The position numbers and the translations under genes are program-made. The notes under the pieces were generated by a model, which saw only the letters and a list, made by a program, of their open reading frames with translations, searched no databases and was not told the origin of the DNA. Below, piece after piece: positions 9,409 to 21,962 of a stretch of DNA of 64,000 nt. The stretch spans positions 204,173 to 268,172 of the forward strand of contig NW_020653772.1 in NCBI RefSeq assembly GCF_003589595.1. Direction: 5' to 3'. Position 1 is the stretch's first letter; each line of letters opens with the position of its first letter. The stretch comes from Hyposmocoma kahamanoa. Taxonomy: Eukaryota > Arthropoda > Insecta > Lepidoptera > Cosmopterigidae.

Positions 9409-12019
9409 GGTGAGACGTAAAAAATCTTAAGTGCTAGATAGTAATTTTTGCTACAGAGCATTTTAAAGTAGGTGTTGAGTTCGTTGAGTGCGCGGATAGT
9501 TGGTCGCAACTCGTAGCCGCTATTGTAAATTTTGTGAATTTATGTTATTGTAGAGCTATTTAGAATTCAAATTGTTGTTAATATTATTTTGTGTTTGTTA
9601 CTTTTATTGTTCTTATTGTTATTATTATCATTTTACAATTAATATTGTAATCCAATAGCTTGCTGGGCGTGTTGGTTAATCTGCAAGTCCACAAGAATTT
9701 TCTAATAAATAATATAAAAGACAATGAGAGTCTTTAATTAGGCATTTAAAATCAATCTTCAATAATCAATCTCAAGTAAATATTTAAAAAAAACATATGA
9801 CGATAGGCCTTACGTATCTTTTACCATTGCGTGATTCCAAGAAGGTCCCTTAAGTGTGATGAGATGGAGTCTATATTTATTGAATTTTTAATTTATTTTG
9901 TGTACCAATAAATTATACATAAATACAGTTAAATATTTAATAAGGCACAGTTCTTCTAATCCAATTAAATGTCTTTACATAACTCAGTGCGTATTTTAAT
10001 GTGTTGAAAAAAAAAATATAAATCTAAATTGTTCAAAAAAAATAGATTTACGAGTTGAATTCATCAAGTTGTGCATGCTGTTCTTTACATACCCTGTATT
10101 GTAATTATGTACATTACAGATTTCTCATTTGGTTTTAATTATTTTCTGGCTGGTTTAAATTTTTTTTTATATATATAAGAAGAGCATTGAAATGCATTTG
10201 CCTTTTTTTTTCTTCTAAATTTTTTTTTTGGCATGAGATTCTGTAGATATGAATTAGTTATGCATTTTTTTTTATATTATTATTAATGGATGTTATGAAA
10301 AGGAACTTTTCAAATTTTGATGTGGTATTCTATTCGCATGTAATCACGTACAAATGCGCTAAGTTAATCACGAGATATTTTTATGCGGTCTGATTGGCCG
10401 AGACACTCAAGTGCTACTAAGTATCGCACGATAGTTTCACGCGCTGTGATTGGTGAAGACTGTGCGCGACTGCCTAGCGGACATATTTCAGTGTCGGAGA
10501 CTTTAAAGTACACAAAAAAAATAATTCTGTATGTACCTTAGGGAAAATTGTCTAGTAGGTCACGACTTAGAGTTCTTGCATAAAATTTTATTTGAAACGT
10601 TCCTTTTTGAACATCTACAGTCAATAACAAAATAAATCTAATTTAACACCCAATAAAGTCGAGTTTTGTTTTGTTTTCGGCTGTGAATTTGAATCTACGA
10701 AAGGATCGTCGAGAGTTTATTTTTGTATGTTTTTTGATAATGAATTCAATCTTTATTATAATACTTTCTTTTGGAGTAATATCGATCTGGACAACAAACA
10801 TTAATGGACGTGGTATGCAATAGAGAATCGGACAACTTTTCAGAAAGCATTTCAATTAACCATAAAGGATATATGCAACCACGACACAAAATGTCCCTAA
10901 AATTGTTTAAATGTGATATAAAGAATAGTCAAACCAAAACTCGTGACGTCATTGGTAGGTAAACAAAGTAGACTGTGTGCACTTGCCACTTGCGAGAATT
11001 TCTAATGGTGCCATATAAAAAAATGCAATAACTGACCTTTTGACAAAGTAAAAAAGTAACGAGAATGGTCACCCTCCGCCCTCCCCAGCTGTAAATACCG
11101 CACTACCCCCCGCACATTCACGGTATATTGACGGAACGGCAACAAGGCTGTCAGTTACCGCAAAATCCGGAATTGGAAAAAATAATTAATTATTTTTTTG
11201 GTAGTTTTAACTAGTCTATGTCGCCCCTTGTAGCTATGTAACTGTCACTATATATTGTGTGGAACACCTTTTTACGGCCTTTGGTCATAAGTAACGCATT
11301 TGCGTTTAGGTAACTTTCGTGACGTTGTAAAGTTTTTTTTGTTAAAAAAATTGTCAATCACACAGATTTTGCTTAACTATAAAACTGAAACTAAATAAGA
11401 TATAAAAAACCCGATTAGAGGGGGTTGTATATCATGTTTCGCTTCTCCCAAATATGTTAATAACTTAATTTCGCTAAAATTGTCGCCGACGTTAGTAAGA
11501 ATAATAAGTAGTACGTATGACGTCACGGTGGTTTGCGCAGAATAAAAACATTACAATATTAAAATTTAACATATTGATTTAAAAATACAAATAATTTATT
11601 TTTTCAGACTTTCTATCTACAATTTAGATATTTTTGTGATTGTCCGATTGCCTATTGTTTACATGATACCACAGAGCACAAAATTTTGCATCGTACTATA
11701 GAACATGTTACGTATATTCGTGTACATATATTTAAATAACCTACGACGATTCTTTCTATAGTTTTTATTCCTCAACTTTGGCAAGTTACAGTTGGACACC
11801 TCCCAAACTTATTAAATTATAATAGAGTTTCCTTCCACGCACCAAACCTACCCTCATTTGGTCGAAGCCTACAAATGAGAACATAATATTTTATTGAAGA
11901 AATTTTCTTAAGTTTCTCACAGATGGCGCTGACGATAAAACAAAAAATATCTGCAACAAGTACAGAGAAATTCTTAAGATCTGCTGACACGTTCTTTTTA
12001 TTATTTTTTATTATACCAA

Positions 12020-12270
12020 AAGATGTTGCGACACGCCTGTCCATATCAGTCACAGCTTTAAATCACAAAGATCACTGACACTGCCATTGCGCCTGTCAGA
12101 ATGACAGAACTTGAAACATAGCTTGACAAGTCTCATCTGCCTTTTATTTCTACACCACCCTTTACCCTTCAAATTCGGAACGCAGTAGAGCTCATATTAC
12201 CACTTGGTGGCAGAAGTATGTACGGTGAAAGTACTTCTCTGTACGAAACCTTTCACAAGGAACTCTACTA
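12020..12270 (+). repeat. Interspersed repeat B copy
   Basis: Blocks gacacgcctgtccata, agcttgacaagtctcat and cggaacgcagtagagctcat match the repeat B family seen at 27604, 40531 and 45935. Confidence 0.65.
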
Positions 12271-12394
12271 CTTAAAGAGCTTCATCAGCTCATCCCGCCC
12301 GCCCTCTTTACCATCGGACATCCAGACGTATGGCGGGATATCAGCCTTACTTGGTCGATATTCCCTTCAGGGAAACTAAGCGCTTTTCATCATC

Positions 12395-12600
12395 TTTTAT
12401 TTTCATTGCCCAGGAATGGTAATTCCCTGCCTGCGACTGTGTTTCCGAACTCATACAACCCGGGAATCTTTAAGGTGCGACTGAATAGGCATCTTCTAGG
12501 CGAGCTCGTTCCATCGCAGATCCTATCTTTGCTCCAGCGGCTTGATTTTGATTGCCTCTCCCGATCGGAAACTGCGTCTCTTCCGAGTCGAGGCGCATAA
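12395..12600 (+). mobile_element. CR1/jockey-like LINE, 3' end of the RT ORF
   Basis: The frame ending at the TAA at 12598 reads NSLPATVFPNSYNPGIFKVR, then LNRHLLGELVPS. The pattern W/NSLP-x-x-VFP-x-x-Y-x(3)-FK-x-R-hydrophobic-NRHLLG is the usual C-terminus of lepidopteran CR1/jockey-type LINE polyproteins. It is a 5'-truncated dead fragment inside an adducin intron. Confidence 0.75.
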
Positions 12601-13943
12601 TTGCGATTCACAACTGGCCGATCGGCAACTTTTGACATTTCAAATCGGAACAATAGGTGATTTAACAAATTAGAAAGATTTATGAATGAATTAGAAACCC
12701 ATCTGATTTCGAGGCTACCCGATCGGTTCGATTCCTATATGCATCAAAATCAGCATGCTGAGCTTGTGGTCAAGAGCAAACCCATTTTATTACAAAAAAA
12801 AGAGTACTGGTCCCGGTGCGGCAACAGATGCTGGTTAGTGCCCAATAAGATCGAAGGAAGTTTTCTTTGTGTTGTTCTCTTTGTTCAATATTAATTAAAC
12901 CCAGAAGTTAGTGTTACGTATGTCCATAAGTAACGTGTCAACATTCCATATTTTTCCCTTCTATGCATGAGTATGACACGTAGTTAAATTCGTAGTGGAT
13001 ACGACAGACTTCCTGCACGCGGAACGGGCGCACGCCGACCGGACTAGAGGTTAGTAGATTATAGTTTTAAGGTTAAAATAAGGTTCAAAATATACTAAAA
13101 AGCAATTTTTTATAGACAATGCACTGATAAGTACAATACGACTGAAATATCTGTGGACCTATCGGTACAAATTAAGATTAAATAGGAAAATCACCTGAAA
13201 TTCACAAATACTTTCCTATAACAAAAACATGATAGTAATAAAACTTTGGTGATATATGTACAAAACCTTTAATTTAAAGGGGAAAAAAATTAAATTACAT
13301 TTTTGTTAACCTGTTTGCGCTGAAAACGGTATTAAGCGGGCGAGCGCGGGGTGACGTTAGGCGAAGTGGGAGGGCAGTCAAGGTCATCGCAGATATATCA
13401 GTCGTTTTGTAGGGATTGAATTTTTTTCTAAAAGCATGCAGCATGATTGAATTGTATACCCGGTTGTTTATATGCATAGGCATTTGCAGGATAAACACGT
13501 AATGCGAAAGACAGTCAGACTGACGTATATATTGTAGAGATTTAATGTATTCATTGAGAAAAAGTAGTATGAGAAATTACTCTCAATATCATTTATTATT
13601 ATAATTTCTAATACAATTTCTCAATTATTTTACTGTGTTGTCAATATAATTTTCTTATTGATTGTAACATAAAAACAGGAAAAAAAACTTTACTTCATTG
13701 CAAAAAATTAACTTTTGTGGTCCAGGGCAACGTAAAATTGTAATTTGCATACCATACAGGAAACAAAGAAATTAACATTTGGAAACGGTAATAAACGCGT
13801 TTACATACGAATAAGTGTTTTTCAAACCTACCTAGGTTCCCAAATGTTAGCACAATGCAATGCGAAATTTTTAAAGTATATACAACGAACAAATTTTCGG
13901 ATTTCGTCATTATATTTAAAATCTGTAGTATATTTCAACCAAA

Positions 13944-14453
13944 ATTGGATATGCAAACAAGAACCAACCCACACCTCGAGGGGGGAAATTGAGTTATGTA
14001 TTTAGGTAGAACACCAGACGTGTCCTTTGTCCGGTCACAAAAGGTCCTGGCAATATACCAAGCCAAAACGGAGAAAATATAAGTCCTTCAGGGTACCAAC
14101 CCTAAATAAGTAACTTTTTAATAGCTAAAAAGAACCATGCTGCTTAACTTCATATAATGTGTTTTTTTAAATATGCTAAGTGGATCCATGTCACTTGTAC
14201 TGAAGTACTGTAGATCTTTAGCGTTTTCATTACGAAACCTAGGACATGGCTCTCGTTAACTGAATAAAAAGATACATAATGTTTTCTATTTATTGCTATA
14301 TATTATAATAGTTTCCCTATGCTACATCTAATTCACGTTGTTTGTCTCAAATAACTTACTTATTTCTTCACACTGTTTTTACAAAAAAGTAATTATCTCG
14401 AAAGTGACATTTTGTGGGTTGGTTCTAGTTTGCATAACTATGTCCAATTCTAC
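13944..14453. mobile_element. MITE-E, about 510 bp (copy 1)
   Basis: The inverted ends are tgcaaacaagaaccaaccca on the left and the complement of gggttggttctagtttgca on the right, bounded by aattgga and tccaatt. The whole length is highly similar to 58531-59037. There is no open frame of note. Confidence 0.75.
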
Positions 14454-14611
14454 AAATTGATTATAAAGAACCTAGAAATGCGTGGATTGCGAGATTACGT
14501 AAATATGTAGCTACGTAAATAGGCAGCTATGTGATAACCACATCAGCAACGTTTCTCGAGTTACTCTTTTCTACATACTTGTTACACAATTAAAAACAAA
14601 TATTGTCAAAC

Positions 14612-15084
14612 CAGGGGGTCGATTCAGAGCCTTACGATAACTCTGTTGTCGACCGATTTCTTTTAATTTTTATTCACAACACCCGAATGTCAAACTGCGT
14701 ATTCGAAACCGAACCGAAATGACGTCACACCCGTACGATTACTCGAGCTTCTCGACCGGCAAAAGCTACAAGCGTTATTCAGAACACGGTTATCGAATGA
14801 AAGGAATGCAATATGGAAATCTCTTATTATTTTAAATAAAGTCTAGATTTTCTTCAATTTTTAAATTTATTTTAATACAAGACTAATGCATTCTTACATT
14901 TTAGGCCTTTAAAGTCTTAAAAATGTATATAAAAGGATTTATTTTTCTTATAATCTATTTCACCGTCTAAATCGATCGTTTAACTCGAATGTTCTGAATA
15001 GTTCGGAAAGCGCCCTTCGATTCGAGAACGATATCCATCGAACGATACGGTTAAAATATCGATAAGATTGAATCGGGGTCCAGG
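14612..15084 (+). mobile_element. MITE-D, about 470 bp (copy 1)
   Basis: The left end is ccagggggtcgattcag and the right end is gattgaatcggggtccagg, forming imperfect inverted repeats. The interior contains gaaatgacgtcacacccgta and caaaagctacaag. It is repeated at 26509-27048 and, shortened and reversed, at 4109-4412. Confidence 0.75.
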
Positions 15085-15344
15085 CACAAAACCTTTTAGA
15101 GAACGTCCTTTTTCCGGAAAGACAATGTTGTTGTTGTATTTGGACTGTCTTTTGCTTTACGCGGTTATCCGGATTTCCGTATTGACTAATCCTTATGTTA
15201 ACGAATCTTTAGAATTAACCGATAACTCGCAGTTGTAATTATTATTTCAATATTCTCTCGTATTATCTTTTCTTTTTACACTACTTTTATTTATGTATAT
15301 TATTTTTATATTTGTTTTCTTCCTTTCTCTATCCTTTATAAAAG
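15085..15344 (+). repeat. Duplicated segment forming the 3' splice site of the next hts exon
   Basis: This about 260-bp block, from acaaaaccttttagagaacg to tatcctttataaa, recurs almost unchanged at 27049-27308. It contains the polypyrimidine tract used by the exon at 15345. The second copy lacks the AG (it reads tttataaatgtat). Either the block is the outer part of a larger MITE-D-containing element or it is a segmental duplication. Confidence 0.75.
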
Positions 15345-15503
15345 ACCAACGCGATCCAAATCTTCTGTCTGACGATGAAGTGTTCTTCGAATCTTCTGTG
15401 TCGACTGTGACGTCATCAGTGACGTCACCAGTGGTTTCCGAGCCGAGGCAGCCTGTGGTTATTATCAAACCTCCTGCTGTTGTTCATCAGACCGTTGTTA
15501 GAG
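15345..15503 (+). CDS. hts: Adducin/hts exon before the alternative 3' ends
   Basis: This 159-nt exon, phase 1 to phase 1, lies between tttataaaag and gtgagg. It encodes DQRDPNLLSDDEVFFESSVS, then a Thr/Ser/Val run and PVVIIKPPAVVHQTVVRG. It is the last exon common to the forms seen here. From it the frame continues either into the giant exon at 17188 or into the MARCKS exons at 25642 and 26248, because all three junctions are phase 1. Its acceptor lies in repeated DNA (see 15085-15344). No known domain is seen, and the content is typical of a disordered linker. Confidence 0.8.
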
Positions 15504-17187
15504 GTGAGGGGTTAAAGTGAGGTTCAGGGTTGAATCTCAGGTTTGAGTTTAGATGTGAAAGGTGTTTGTGGCGTTTATGGTGAATTTAGGCTTTAAACTG
15601 TGAGAAAGAGAGAGAGTTGACAGTGTGAGTAGCTTCAAATAACACGTTATGATAATTGTATTCGTGGAGTTCAATGTTACAGTTTCATGCTGCAGCAAAA
15701 TAAAAAGACTAGATAAATAATTGAAACTTGCGCATGTTGTATTATTGATGATGATGTTTTATTACAAAATCTTTTCTATTGAATCGATTCTCTTGAAAAT
15801 CGCATTGAAATAAATCGATACAAAAAATCGTTTGATCGTATGAACTTCAATTGATTTTTATAGAAATCGAAACTAAACGTGCATCCTTAGTAGTGAGAAT
15901 CCACAGGATTGCAAGGTGGGTATTGTGTAGAATTGCTTCTTTTTCGTCTAAATTTTCCGTTTGTGCCCACGATTTTGAGCAGAAATAGGTTAAAACCTGC
16001 CTGTCTCTGGTAACGGTTTTTATTACATTTTTCATTAAAAAAACGGTCGTAGGCCATTATTGATAAATGAATGTAATATGAATTTTTGGGATTGGATGTG
16101 ATAATTGTGAGTCGAAAGGGTTGAAAGTGTTGTTAAACGATAAATTAATTGTATTTGTGTTAATTTACAATTATTTAAAATGGGGCTTATGGTTATTTCG
16201 AGGACCTCATTGTCTGAGTGGTTATGGAGAAAAAACCTTTCGAAATTTTGTTCTATATCTGTATCTGGGTATTCTGGATAGTGAACACGGTACTCATGTA
16301 CGAGGAATTCTCTTGTTGTGCGAGTGTCTGGTATTATTAGTGTTCGTTTCATCGTTTGTTTTGTCTTGTATTGTTTCTATTTTGTCTTGTTTGAGTCTCA
16401 GAACGCTATTCACATGTCGTCTGTGTGTTGTCTCAGTTAATTATTCTTGTCAATATTCTGTTTCTCTGTAGGCCAGAGTCGCGTTAAAATCCATTTTATT
16501 TTACCTCCGTACTTGGTCTTGTTCAATGTTCTGTATGTCAGTTTATTATCTAATCCTTTTTCATTTGTATCTACTTTTTCTTTATTGTTTCCCTGTAAAA
16601 ATCGTACCCAACTTTTATTCGCTCACAATAAACCATGGTTTATTTTTGCTATCTACAAGATGTATCAAACTATTAATGAAAGTGGGAAACAAGTTACTTT
16701 TTCATATTTCTCTTTATGAATTTAGCTATTAGCAAAAATATACCATATCGACTGTGAACTGGCAATCGGTACTATCTCGATTTTCTAAAGATTTCAGTTT
16801 TTAATACCATTTTATAATATTTCATACTCTGCAGCGTTGCAAGAAATTCCATCTCAAAAAAATTTAATTTTGGCGCCAGAATCGACTTCATTCAACTTGT
16901 ACTAACATCTAACCAGATGCTATACAAATGACGCAAACAATTCTTTTCTTCATTCTGTATTATTGTCAAAATTTAGATAGTACCGGTTGCCAGTTCACAT
17001 TCGATATAGAAATGTTTTTATTGAAGAGACATTACTCATTGGCGTCGATTCTAACATTAAACATTCTTGCTTTACAGAATCTGATAAATTAAGTTCAATT
17101 GGCGTTCACCCGAATCGACGCTTTTGTGTAATTTGCACACTTTTTGTTGCACCTCATTTAAACCTAACCAATTCCCCGCACTTACAG
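15504..17187 (+). other. Intron before the giant exon
   Basis: It is AT-rich without exon-like reading. The open frames at 16121-16471 and 16447-16719 are T-rich and lack supporting features. A TIR MITE lies at 16743-17008. Confidence 0.6.
16743..17008. mobile_element. TIR MITE upstream of the giant exon, about 266 bp
   Basis: The left arm tgtgaactggcaatcggtac and the right arm (complement gtgaactggcaaccggtact) form inverted repeats of about 35-40 bp. The family is not recognised. It ends 180 bp before the splice acceptor of the giant exon. Confidence 0.65.
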
Positions 17188-20100
17188 GTAAACTAACCCA
17201 AGATCGTTCCGAAGCATTGTCAACTAACAAACGTTCCACACATGACTATTCCCGAATTTCTAATTTCGAAAGTACCCTCAGAAAATTTGATCAACACCCA
17301 AAGTGTAAACTGAGCTTAACGTCTCGTATGAACTCTGAAAGTAACCCCTTACAGATCGGGAACTTGAGTAGTCTCTCAAGTTTGTGTTCCATACCTTCTA
17401 TAGAATGGGATGGTAGGTGTAAGTCAGACTACGTCTATCGTACTCGGTCTCTGCCCCATCAAAGAGTGCCAAATAGTAATAAATTGTACAGAACTCAATC
17501 CCACAGCGGTTTCATAAACTCCTACATAAAAGATCCTCAGCCCTTTCATTATCATCTACCTAAATGCAAATCTTGCGGTGCTACTAACTCTTCTTACGCA
17601 TGGGAAGTTGTCAAAGATGAAAAGAAACGAAATATCAGTAGCATTTATTTCTCTGTTGATAATCTACCCCAAAAATGTCTCGATGAATGTGAAAAGGTGG
17701 TCAAAATTAAAGAGAAGATAGTCCCTGTCTTTAAAGTACCTAAAATTGACACAGAGTTTGTTGAGAGTCAAGAATTTAACGAAGATAACTATCTGGCAGA
17801 TGTCAACAGTTTCTCATCTGAAAATCAAACTGTCATTGAACAACCTACCTTTGATGCTGCTTTGGATCTTAACAATGAAGTTTCTAATACTCAATTTGAT
17901 ACTGTGCATCAAAATACTCCTGAGTCGTCTCCTAAAAGCGGAGGATGTGAAATCCAAAAGGAAAATGTGATTGAAAATGAAGTTTTTGATGTGAAAAGTT
18001 CTTTGAGCGATATTTTTAGAGCTGAATGCGTTGAAATTACTAATGAAGAGAATAACACTTCGGCAGAAGGAGAGTATCATAGTTTTTCAGACGATTTCGA
18101 AGAAAGTATCTATGATAGTCCAGTCAAAGAATTAGTAGAGAAAGATATCAGAGATTACTCTGTACCCATAGATTTTTATTGCGAAGATTATCTTCGAAGA
18201 GAGAGCATTCGAAGTCCTAGAAAGTCACCGGCGAAAAAAGAACCTAAAATTGTTTTAGAACCCATTTTGGAGGAATCTAAAAGCTCTAATGACGATTCTG
18301 GTTTGTCTTGCAACGCTACTGAGAAAAACGATGTAAGCTTTGCAGATCAAATAGCTAAGAAAGAACATAAAAGGGAATGTATTGACACAAATCTTATAGG
18401 AACAAAGGAGGATCTACCTGTGAATATGGAAGAACCACAAGTGACTGAAACAGAATGTAATAGTAAGTATTCTGATTCAATTCTAAATAACAGTATCCTT
18501 TTTACAAAAAACGTACAAGACGTGATTGAAAGGAACGAAAAAAGGACAGTAAAGTATGGCCGTGAAGTTGATGTATTCGAAAGGGATAAAAACCATAAGA
18601 TTGAAGCTAAAGTTACAGATGCAATAGATATAAATGTCAGAAACAAACATCTTTTTATATGTACTGTGTACGATGATACTGCGTTTTCCGAAAAGACAGA
18701 AGATAGCAATGAAATAGTCAAAAATATAATGACCGAAGTTTTTACGAAAGTGGAAACAGCTATTGAACTCAAACTGGAAATAAATAATTCTGGTATAAAA
18801 AAAATGTCTTCAATTATACTTGCAGCTAAATGTTCACTTAATCGTTGTAGTAATATACCTCAAGACGAAGATTATGATAAGGCAGTGTATGAAAGTCATA
18901 CTAATTCCGTACCGACAGCTATAAACGTTTATACCGAAACAGAGACTTGCGTTTCGGACCAACAAGATATCGTTAATAGTATGTGTGAAAATATATTCGA
19001 AATTTTATCTTATGATACCTTTACGAAAAAGGACGATTATGATACCTTTACGAAAAAGGACGATGCATCTGATGGTGATATTGTTGTACGTTCGGATGGT
19101 ATTACTGAAGAAAAGGAAAATGTATCTACTGATGGGGTTTCAGGAAGACCTACTGGAAACTTGAAATTAACAAGAAAAACCTCCATAGGGTCTAGTATAA
19201 GCTCTGTATGCGCAAAAAGTTTTGATTCAACAGCTGAATTTGAAAAATACGAAGAGATTTCCGACATTATTAGTAACATTTTGGATAAAATTGATTATAA
19301 ATATGATAATAAAATCTTGATCACAGCTCCTAAACATAGAAATTTTCACATTTTTCGTGTTAAAGCTCCAGATTCACTTATTGCTGAAGAGAATTATACT
19401 ATCGGACAAGACAATGAAATACAGAAAAGCCAAATAGATACAAATAAAGAAAATTGTGGAGCTCTTCAGCATGATGCTGCAAAAACGCTTGATACACACG
19501 ATTGTATGCACTATGAAGAAGAAATAATCAATAACGTCAACCTAAATAGAATACATAATTCTGAAAACCAAATACTGTACAAAACGCAGGTAAACTCGAA
19601 AACAGAATTCAATAAGAAAATTAAAAAATATGAAATTTCCAACTTACCCATTGATAAAGTCAGTCCAGTATTGGATTTAAAAGCTAAAGCTTCTTGCGAC
19701 TATTTCAGCAACTCTGATACACCATCTGTAGGTTCAAAAAATATCGTAGAAGGCTATATAAGTGGCAATGAACCAAAACTTAAAACTGTTTTAAAATCAA
19801 CTCCAAACGACGAAGAGTGTTTTGTAGTGCAAACTGAATCACAAACCTATTTTGATTCTTCTGATTCTAAAACCCATTCAAGTACAGAATCGGTTCAAGA
19901 AGACTTTTCTATTGCAAAAATTATACAAGATATGGAATTGATTGATTTTAATGAAACTCTAGCAACTGAAATAAGTGACACAAATTTGGAATCTACGATA
20001 ATAGTTGAGGCTATACTTTATTATATATTTGATGAAGCTTTTTTTGTTTTGGGTAAAAAAATTAAGGCACCAAAAAAGAAGAAAGCAAAAAAAGTTGTAA

Positions 20101-21962
20101 CAGTAGCTGATATGGAAGATATTCTTTTTACTGCTAAGCCTCTTTGGTCTGATTGTGATTTATATGAAAAGTATGTAAACGCGAGTGAAGATGTGAAAGT
20201 GGATGAAAGCGACGTATCGTTTTTATTTGAAGAGAATTTCGCTAAAGACAGTGTCGCAATATGCGAAAAATCCATTACATTCGAAGTACCTGACCATGAT
20301 ATTGAAAATGTGAGGTTGAAAACTACAAAAGTAGATTTTGTAGAATTAAATGAAGAAATCAAGGAAACTCAAATTATTGGACATAATATTATGTCTGTAG
20401 ATATTGAAAAACAGTGCGAAATAGATTCCACTATTCATAAAAATGATATGCCAAAACTTGAAGATGTCAAATTTATGGTAAATGATAAAATTACATGTAT
20501 AATTTTAGAAGAAATTGATATCACGAGCACTCAATTTGAAAATTGTGTTTTGGAAACGAAGCACACACAAGGTTTCAACAAAGCTGAAAATGACATTGAG
20601 GAAAACGTAGATTTTTGTAAAAGAGGGAACTATCATGATTTGAATAAAAGTTTTTTTGAAGATATCAAAGACAATGTTGAACAAGAAAACACTAGTGACG
20701 GTTTTGATACGCAAAATTCACATATACACGCCATTTTTAATGAAGATGACAAAGATACTGAAAATTCAACATATAATGTGCAAAGTAGCTTTAAAGAAAT
20801 AATAGGTGCAAATACTGAAACTACATTCATTGAAAGAGACAGTAGCGAGACCGCATCTGAAATTCTTCAATATATTTTGGATGAATCTTCTAAACATATA
20901 TTCTGTAAACAATGCAAGGAGAATGCAAAACGTGGTGCTGAAATTAATAATTTTTTAAACGAAACTTTCGTTTTAGAAAAAACCCCTGAAGATATGAACA
21001 CGGCATTTGTCGAAGATACTCAGTGTTACAGTCGATGTTCTTCACCAAATAGAAAAACCTCTGTATTTCAGTATTGTAGTGTATCCCCCATTAGGAACCC
21101 GAGTGATACCTTTGTTGGGGACGATTTAAGTGTACTCTATGAAATGGATGACACCATTTTGGGTTCTCCATTTGTGAAACATGCTTCCATAATATCTATG
21201 TCACAAAATGAAAATAGCGGGGGTATTAAATACTGGATATCTTTCGATGAAAGCATTGAAGGAGAGCCGGCAAGAGAGAGACCTAAAAGACTTTTTGACG
21301 AAAATAAAATCCCGAGCTTTGTTTGTGTCGATTTGAAAACTAAGAAACGTGATAGAAAATTTGAAGCATTAGATAAAGACTCGAAGAATATAAGACGCGA
21401 AGGTGTACTTTTGCACGAATTTGACAATCCTGAATGCCATTTGGAAGACTACAGACAAACTCAAATCCACGAACAGTATTTTGACGATACGAAGACAAAC
21501 TTTCATACAAATGAAAACAATTTGCAAAAGGAATGTAAATTTAAGTATTACGAAAGAAACTGCGATAGATTTTGCATTCCTGAGGAAAATTTTGACAACT
21601 TCAACATTTATGAAGATAATTTCAATTTACCTGAAACGTCACAACTTTTCCACCAATCAGAAAACAATGTTGAAAAATCTAACAAAAAATCAGCGACAAC
21701 TATACAAGATAGTTTTGTAACTGCTTGCGCGTCTACAGATTACACTACTTGTGAAAGCAATAACACACATTTTGAGGAGCCACAGAAGAAGCTCTTATAT
21801 GACTCCAGGATGGATCTTCATACTAAAGTCCATAGAAGACAGTATGGTAGCTGGCCACCATTCGAAGATACTCTGTTTTATAGAATTATTTCAAAGTTTA
21901 GAATGTCAGAAAGTTTTGATCCAAGTGAATTGGAAAGTTCGAAATTTGACAGCAGTTTTTAA
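17188..21962 (+). CDS. hts: Giant alternative terminal exon of adducin/hts (about 1590 aa)
   Basis: A single open stretch of 4775 nt follows a cttacag acceptor and is phase-matched (G|GT) to the exon ending at 15503. It ends in TAA at 21960-21962. The protein segment is acidic, Asn/Ser/Lys-rich and mostly low complexity. It has a CxxC pair near the start (KCKSCG), an SPRKSPAKKEP basic patch, a perfect tandem YDTFTKKDD duplication (19011-19064), a lysine patch (APKKKKAKK), a second CxxC (FCKQC) and a WPPF motif near the end. I see no known domain. Drosophila hts makes an ovary form whose adducin region is fused to a large unrelated domain, cleaved off as the ring-canal protein HtsRC. By position and splice logic this exon could be the counterpart, but sequence homology is not shown. 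It could alternatively be a separate gene with its own promoter (first ATG at 17328). Confidence 0.8.

Larger units (their letters stand above)
7799..15344 (+). other. Long intron (7.5 kb) rich in mobile elements
   Basis: No exon is seen between the linker exons. Recognisable contents are a PIF/Harbinger-like MITE (8232-8810), a hAT-like MITE (9118-9408), interspersed repeat B plus a LINE 3' end (about 12020-12600), MITE-E (13944-14453), MITE-D (14612-15084) and a duplicated segment that supplies the 3' splice site (15085-15344). The stretch 9417-12020 holds nothing I recognise. Confidence 0.7.

Noticed and set aside
16121..16719. Two overlapping open frames of 116 and 90 codons
   Set aside because: They are T/Leu/Phe/Ser-rich translations of AT-rich intron with no domain and no fitting phase with neighbouring adducin exons.
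18298..18318. Beta-TrCP degron (DSGxxS) in the giant exon at DDSGLSC
   Set aside because: The second serine falls one residue early, so the consensus is not met.
18347..18772. 141-codon minus-strand frame
   Set aside because: It is an antisense shadow of the giant adducin exon, a side effect of its composition.
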